Source: Chara braunii (taxonomy: Eukaryota > Streptophyta > Charophyceae > Charales > Characeae). Taken from it: a DNA stretch of 25,524 nucleotides. The stretch lies in assembly GCA_003427395.1 (NCBI GenBank), contig BFEA01000008.1, positions 7,800,918 through 7,826,441 of the forward strand, written 5' to 3'. A program made the position numbers and the translations under genes. Position 1 is the first letter of the stretch. Each line of letters starts with the position of its first letter. Below, in pieces: positions 23,643 through 25,524 of this stretch. Below the pieces are notes generated by a model that saw only the letters and a program-made list of their open reading frames with translations, was not told where the DNA came from and searched no databases.

Positions 23643-24955
23643 ATCAAGTGGGTCATTTAGCTATTGGCCACAGAATAATTGTCGTGGAACAAACTAGCAC
23701 AAGACAGCATCAGGAATCTGGCCCCAATGGAGTCTCCCGCTAACATGTCCGGACTGTTCTGGGTCATGAACAAAGACTGGAAGCCAAAAACAAGGAGCAG
23801 AAGATGCGGGATTCGTGCTCCCCCAAGTCATAACCAGATACCTCTCCCTTATTGGACGGCCCTAATACGTATCGAGTGAGATCATGCCCGAGAAACTTAA
23901 CAAACCCAGGTCCAAAGAGGAAGTGCTCAGGCAGCCTCTCTTTGGAAACCCCTGGATCAGAGACGAGGGAGACCACCCGTGGACACTTTCCCACAGAGGC
24001 AACAGATGGCTACCATGGATCAAACACAGTGTCTGGCGAATAGGGGACATCTGGAATGAGGAAAGGAAGAACTGGCTGGACGAAAATGAGCTCAAAGCTT
24101 GACTGAAAGGCTGCCACCAGAGGGATGAAAATCTGCAAAAGATTATACAGAGCATTCCTGGGAGCTGGGTTGAGCTACTAAAGGAGGAATTCACGTGCAA
24201 AGCGGGTGAGTGGGGAATCCTAATCCAGGACACCTCCCCTGAAAGGGCCTACGGATTTTCCCATCAAATAGCAGGATCAGCTCCACAAGACGTTGTCACC
24301 TCCTTCCCGATCCTGAAAACCAAGCCAGACGAACTGTATATTCGAGAATATCAATCCTGAGAGAGTAGTGCTGAATGTGTTTACGCTCCGTAGAATAAGA
24401 GCACTAGGACGCTGGCCAAAACAGATATTTCAAATAGGGACAGCAATTCAAGATCTCGAGTTCGATCCCTCAGGAAGATTTGATACACTGCCTAATCAAC
24501 TGTAAGGAAGCCACAGATTATTGGGCAAGAGCAGGAGCCCTATGGGACAGTCTATTCTCATCTCCCCTCCCGGAACACCCCCTTCAACTGCTCCTCTGTA
24601 CTAATTTACCCTCTAACGTCGGCAAATCAGAGAAAATCTGGTTCGGAATGGTACACAAGGTCATGCTCTGGGCCCTATGGAAGGAGAGATGCAGCAGAAC
24701 ACTTGCGGCACGAAGAACCCAAGGGAGAAAGTGTGGGCACCAACCAAAGAGATGATTGAAGCGGAAATTCTCTCTGTCATTGGAGAGGAAGGTCAAACGG
24801 TGGGTGCAGAAAAATCAACAGGGACAGAACAGGTGACACTTGCCAAATTCAAACGGGTCTGGTTAGCAGGTGAGAAAGTGGCATGGCTAAACGGGCACGA
24901 TCTTTTTTTTATTTATAAACCTATTAGTGGGGGTTATAAGAGCATCCTCCAATAA
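23643..24955 (+). pseudogene. LINE-2 ORF2 C-terminal region, broken
   Basis: After the polymerase come GGLGIIDPK (just upstream, about 23597), LSWNKLAQDSI and a long tryptophan-rich connection (23884-24102, NRWLPWIKHSVWRIGD). Next comes MIHCLINCKEATDYW (24480 onward), the second half of the zf-RVT module, then WALWKERCSRTL and AEILSVIGEEG/LAKFKRVWLAGE. The first half of the module (LP-x-x-x-WL and CxxC, present in LINE-3 at 8236-8310) is not found. The join near 24470-24480 suggests a deletion. The frame changes several times. Confidence 0.72.
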
Positions 24956-25524
24956 TAGGCTCCCTGCACGTTTTAAGATGGAAAAAAGATTGGCACAAGT
25001 CTGTCAAGTCTGTAATTCAGCAGAATACCCAGGTACATGAGGAACCAAGTCCAATCTGGGCCTAGAAGTGCATCCAATATACACGCGCGACAGGCGGAAG
25101 CCTTTGTTTCACATGGAATAGATGGCAAAAGAATTCAGGGGTCGACAACATGCGAAAGGAATGGATGACTCCAGCAGTCCGTCCTTGAGGAATCTTGTTT
25201 TCACAGATGTAATATGGAAACAAGGGGTAGCAATAGCTGATAGGATTCCGAGAGGGATGGCCAGCTGACAGTCAATCCCCCATGTGGTTGGACTCGTTGG
25301 AGCAATCAATGCTATTCAGGGGTCCTTCAGCCAGACGGAAGGAAGCGTGCGTGTGTGAATTATTGTATTTTATGACTTGCCGGGGGAAAGGAACCGGACT
25401 GATGCTCCCCAGAATGGATATGGAGTAAAATAAGCACATCATGCAGGGCTTTACTCTGGTGGAGGACACAATGTGCAAGTGAAGAACTGGAGTGACACAA
25501 CCACTCCAGGATCGCCCTTCTAGG
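24956..25524 (+). other. LINE-2 3' untranslated region and downstream flank
   Basis: Non-coding. 25267-25420 matches the ends of LINE-3 and LINE-4 (CAGTCAATCCCCC, GTCCTTCAGCCAGACGGAAG, CTTGCCGGGGGAAAGGAACC, CTCCCCAGAATGGATAT). Similarity stops at about 25420-25430, and no poly(A) tail is present before the window ends, so the tail may have been lost. 25431-25524 is unassigned. Confidence 0.65.

Larger units (their letters stand above)
18842..25430 (+). mobile_element. LINE-2: near full-length, inactive L1-type retrotransposon
   Basis: The order is ORF1 (18857-20802), then ORF2 with apurinic-type endonuclease, reverse transcriptase and C-terminal region (20843-24955), then a 3' untranslated region. 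Such elements nick DNA with the endonuclease and copy their RNA at the nick. All main catalytic motifs can still be read, but numerous stops and frameshifts break both reading frames. The 5' boundary is uncertain because no duplication is visible. The 3' boundary is estimated from where similarity to LINE-4 ends (after AATGGATAT, about 25419). LINE-3 and LINE-4 belong to the same family. Confidence 0.85.

Noticed and set aside
24450-24475. GAGTTCGATCCCTC as a tRNA B box in LINE-2
   Set aside because: Lies in decayed ORF2 coding sequence without an A box or tRNA-like fold.

Overview
The window looks like repeat-rich, gene-poor nuclear DNA of a green-lineage (streptophyte) eukaryote. Three observations support this. 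First, two short fragments of mitochondrial cytochrome b carry plant-type wording ([18 protein letters not shown] and WGATVITSLASA). Second, several L1-type LINEs have the apurinic-endonuclease, reverse-transcriptase and zf-RVT layout typical of plants and charophyte algae. Third, a group II intron maturase domain X is embedded in the DNA. A charophyte such as Chara is a reasonable guess but is inference. I find no intact host protein gene. Nearly every recognisable reading frame is a decayed transposon or organelle-derived piece.

Layout. 1-1350: low-complexity DNA, a tRNA-derived SINE head and a 35-bp tandem repeat. 1357-5590: a cluster of six copies of an apparently uncatalogued inverted-repeat element, here called 'E'. 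One copy was split by a 1.9-kb 5'-truncated LINE (LINE-1, 1661-3553) with a 15-bp target-site duplication and a poly(A) tail. The same stretch holds a 0.5-kb foldback element, a second tRNA-derived SINE, the 3' half of a U6 snRNA on the minus strand, a T14-G28 homopolymer tract and a cytochrome b fragment. 5950-7770: a compound foldback repeat, a 52-bp tandem array interrupted by a TA-flanked MITE, microsatellites and a second, shorter MITE copy. 8110-9284: the 3' ends of two LINEs lying tail to tail. 9285-11390: unassigned sequence, including a (CT)n tract that holds the assembly gap (10152-10326).

11402-13398: a broken Ty3/gypsy-type gag (with CCHC knuckle) and protease, running in one open frame into a group II intron maturase domain. 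13400-16100: unassigned DNA with a few anonymous short frames. 16110-17040: a SINE remnant, two insertions made almost only of poly(T) yet flanked by perfect direct repeats, G-rich and C-rich tracts, a third MITE copy and the second cytochrome b fragment. 17640-18900: a poly(A) tract, an AT palindrome and a three-copy repeat that partly folds back on itself at the start of the last element. 18842-about 25430: a nearly complete but dead L1-type LINE (LINE-2). It has ORF1, with an in-frame 294-bp tandem duplication, followed by endonuclease, reverse transcriptase (FADD) and C-terminal region, all broken by stops and frameshifts.

The genes do not form a pathway. The window records repeated target-primed retrotransposition, MITE insertion and organelle-to-nucleus DNA transfer. 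The most novel-looking item is the E element family and its use as a LINE target.
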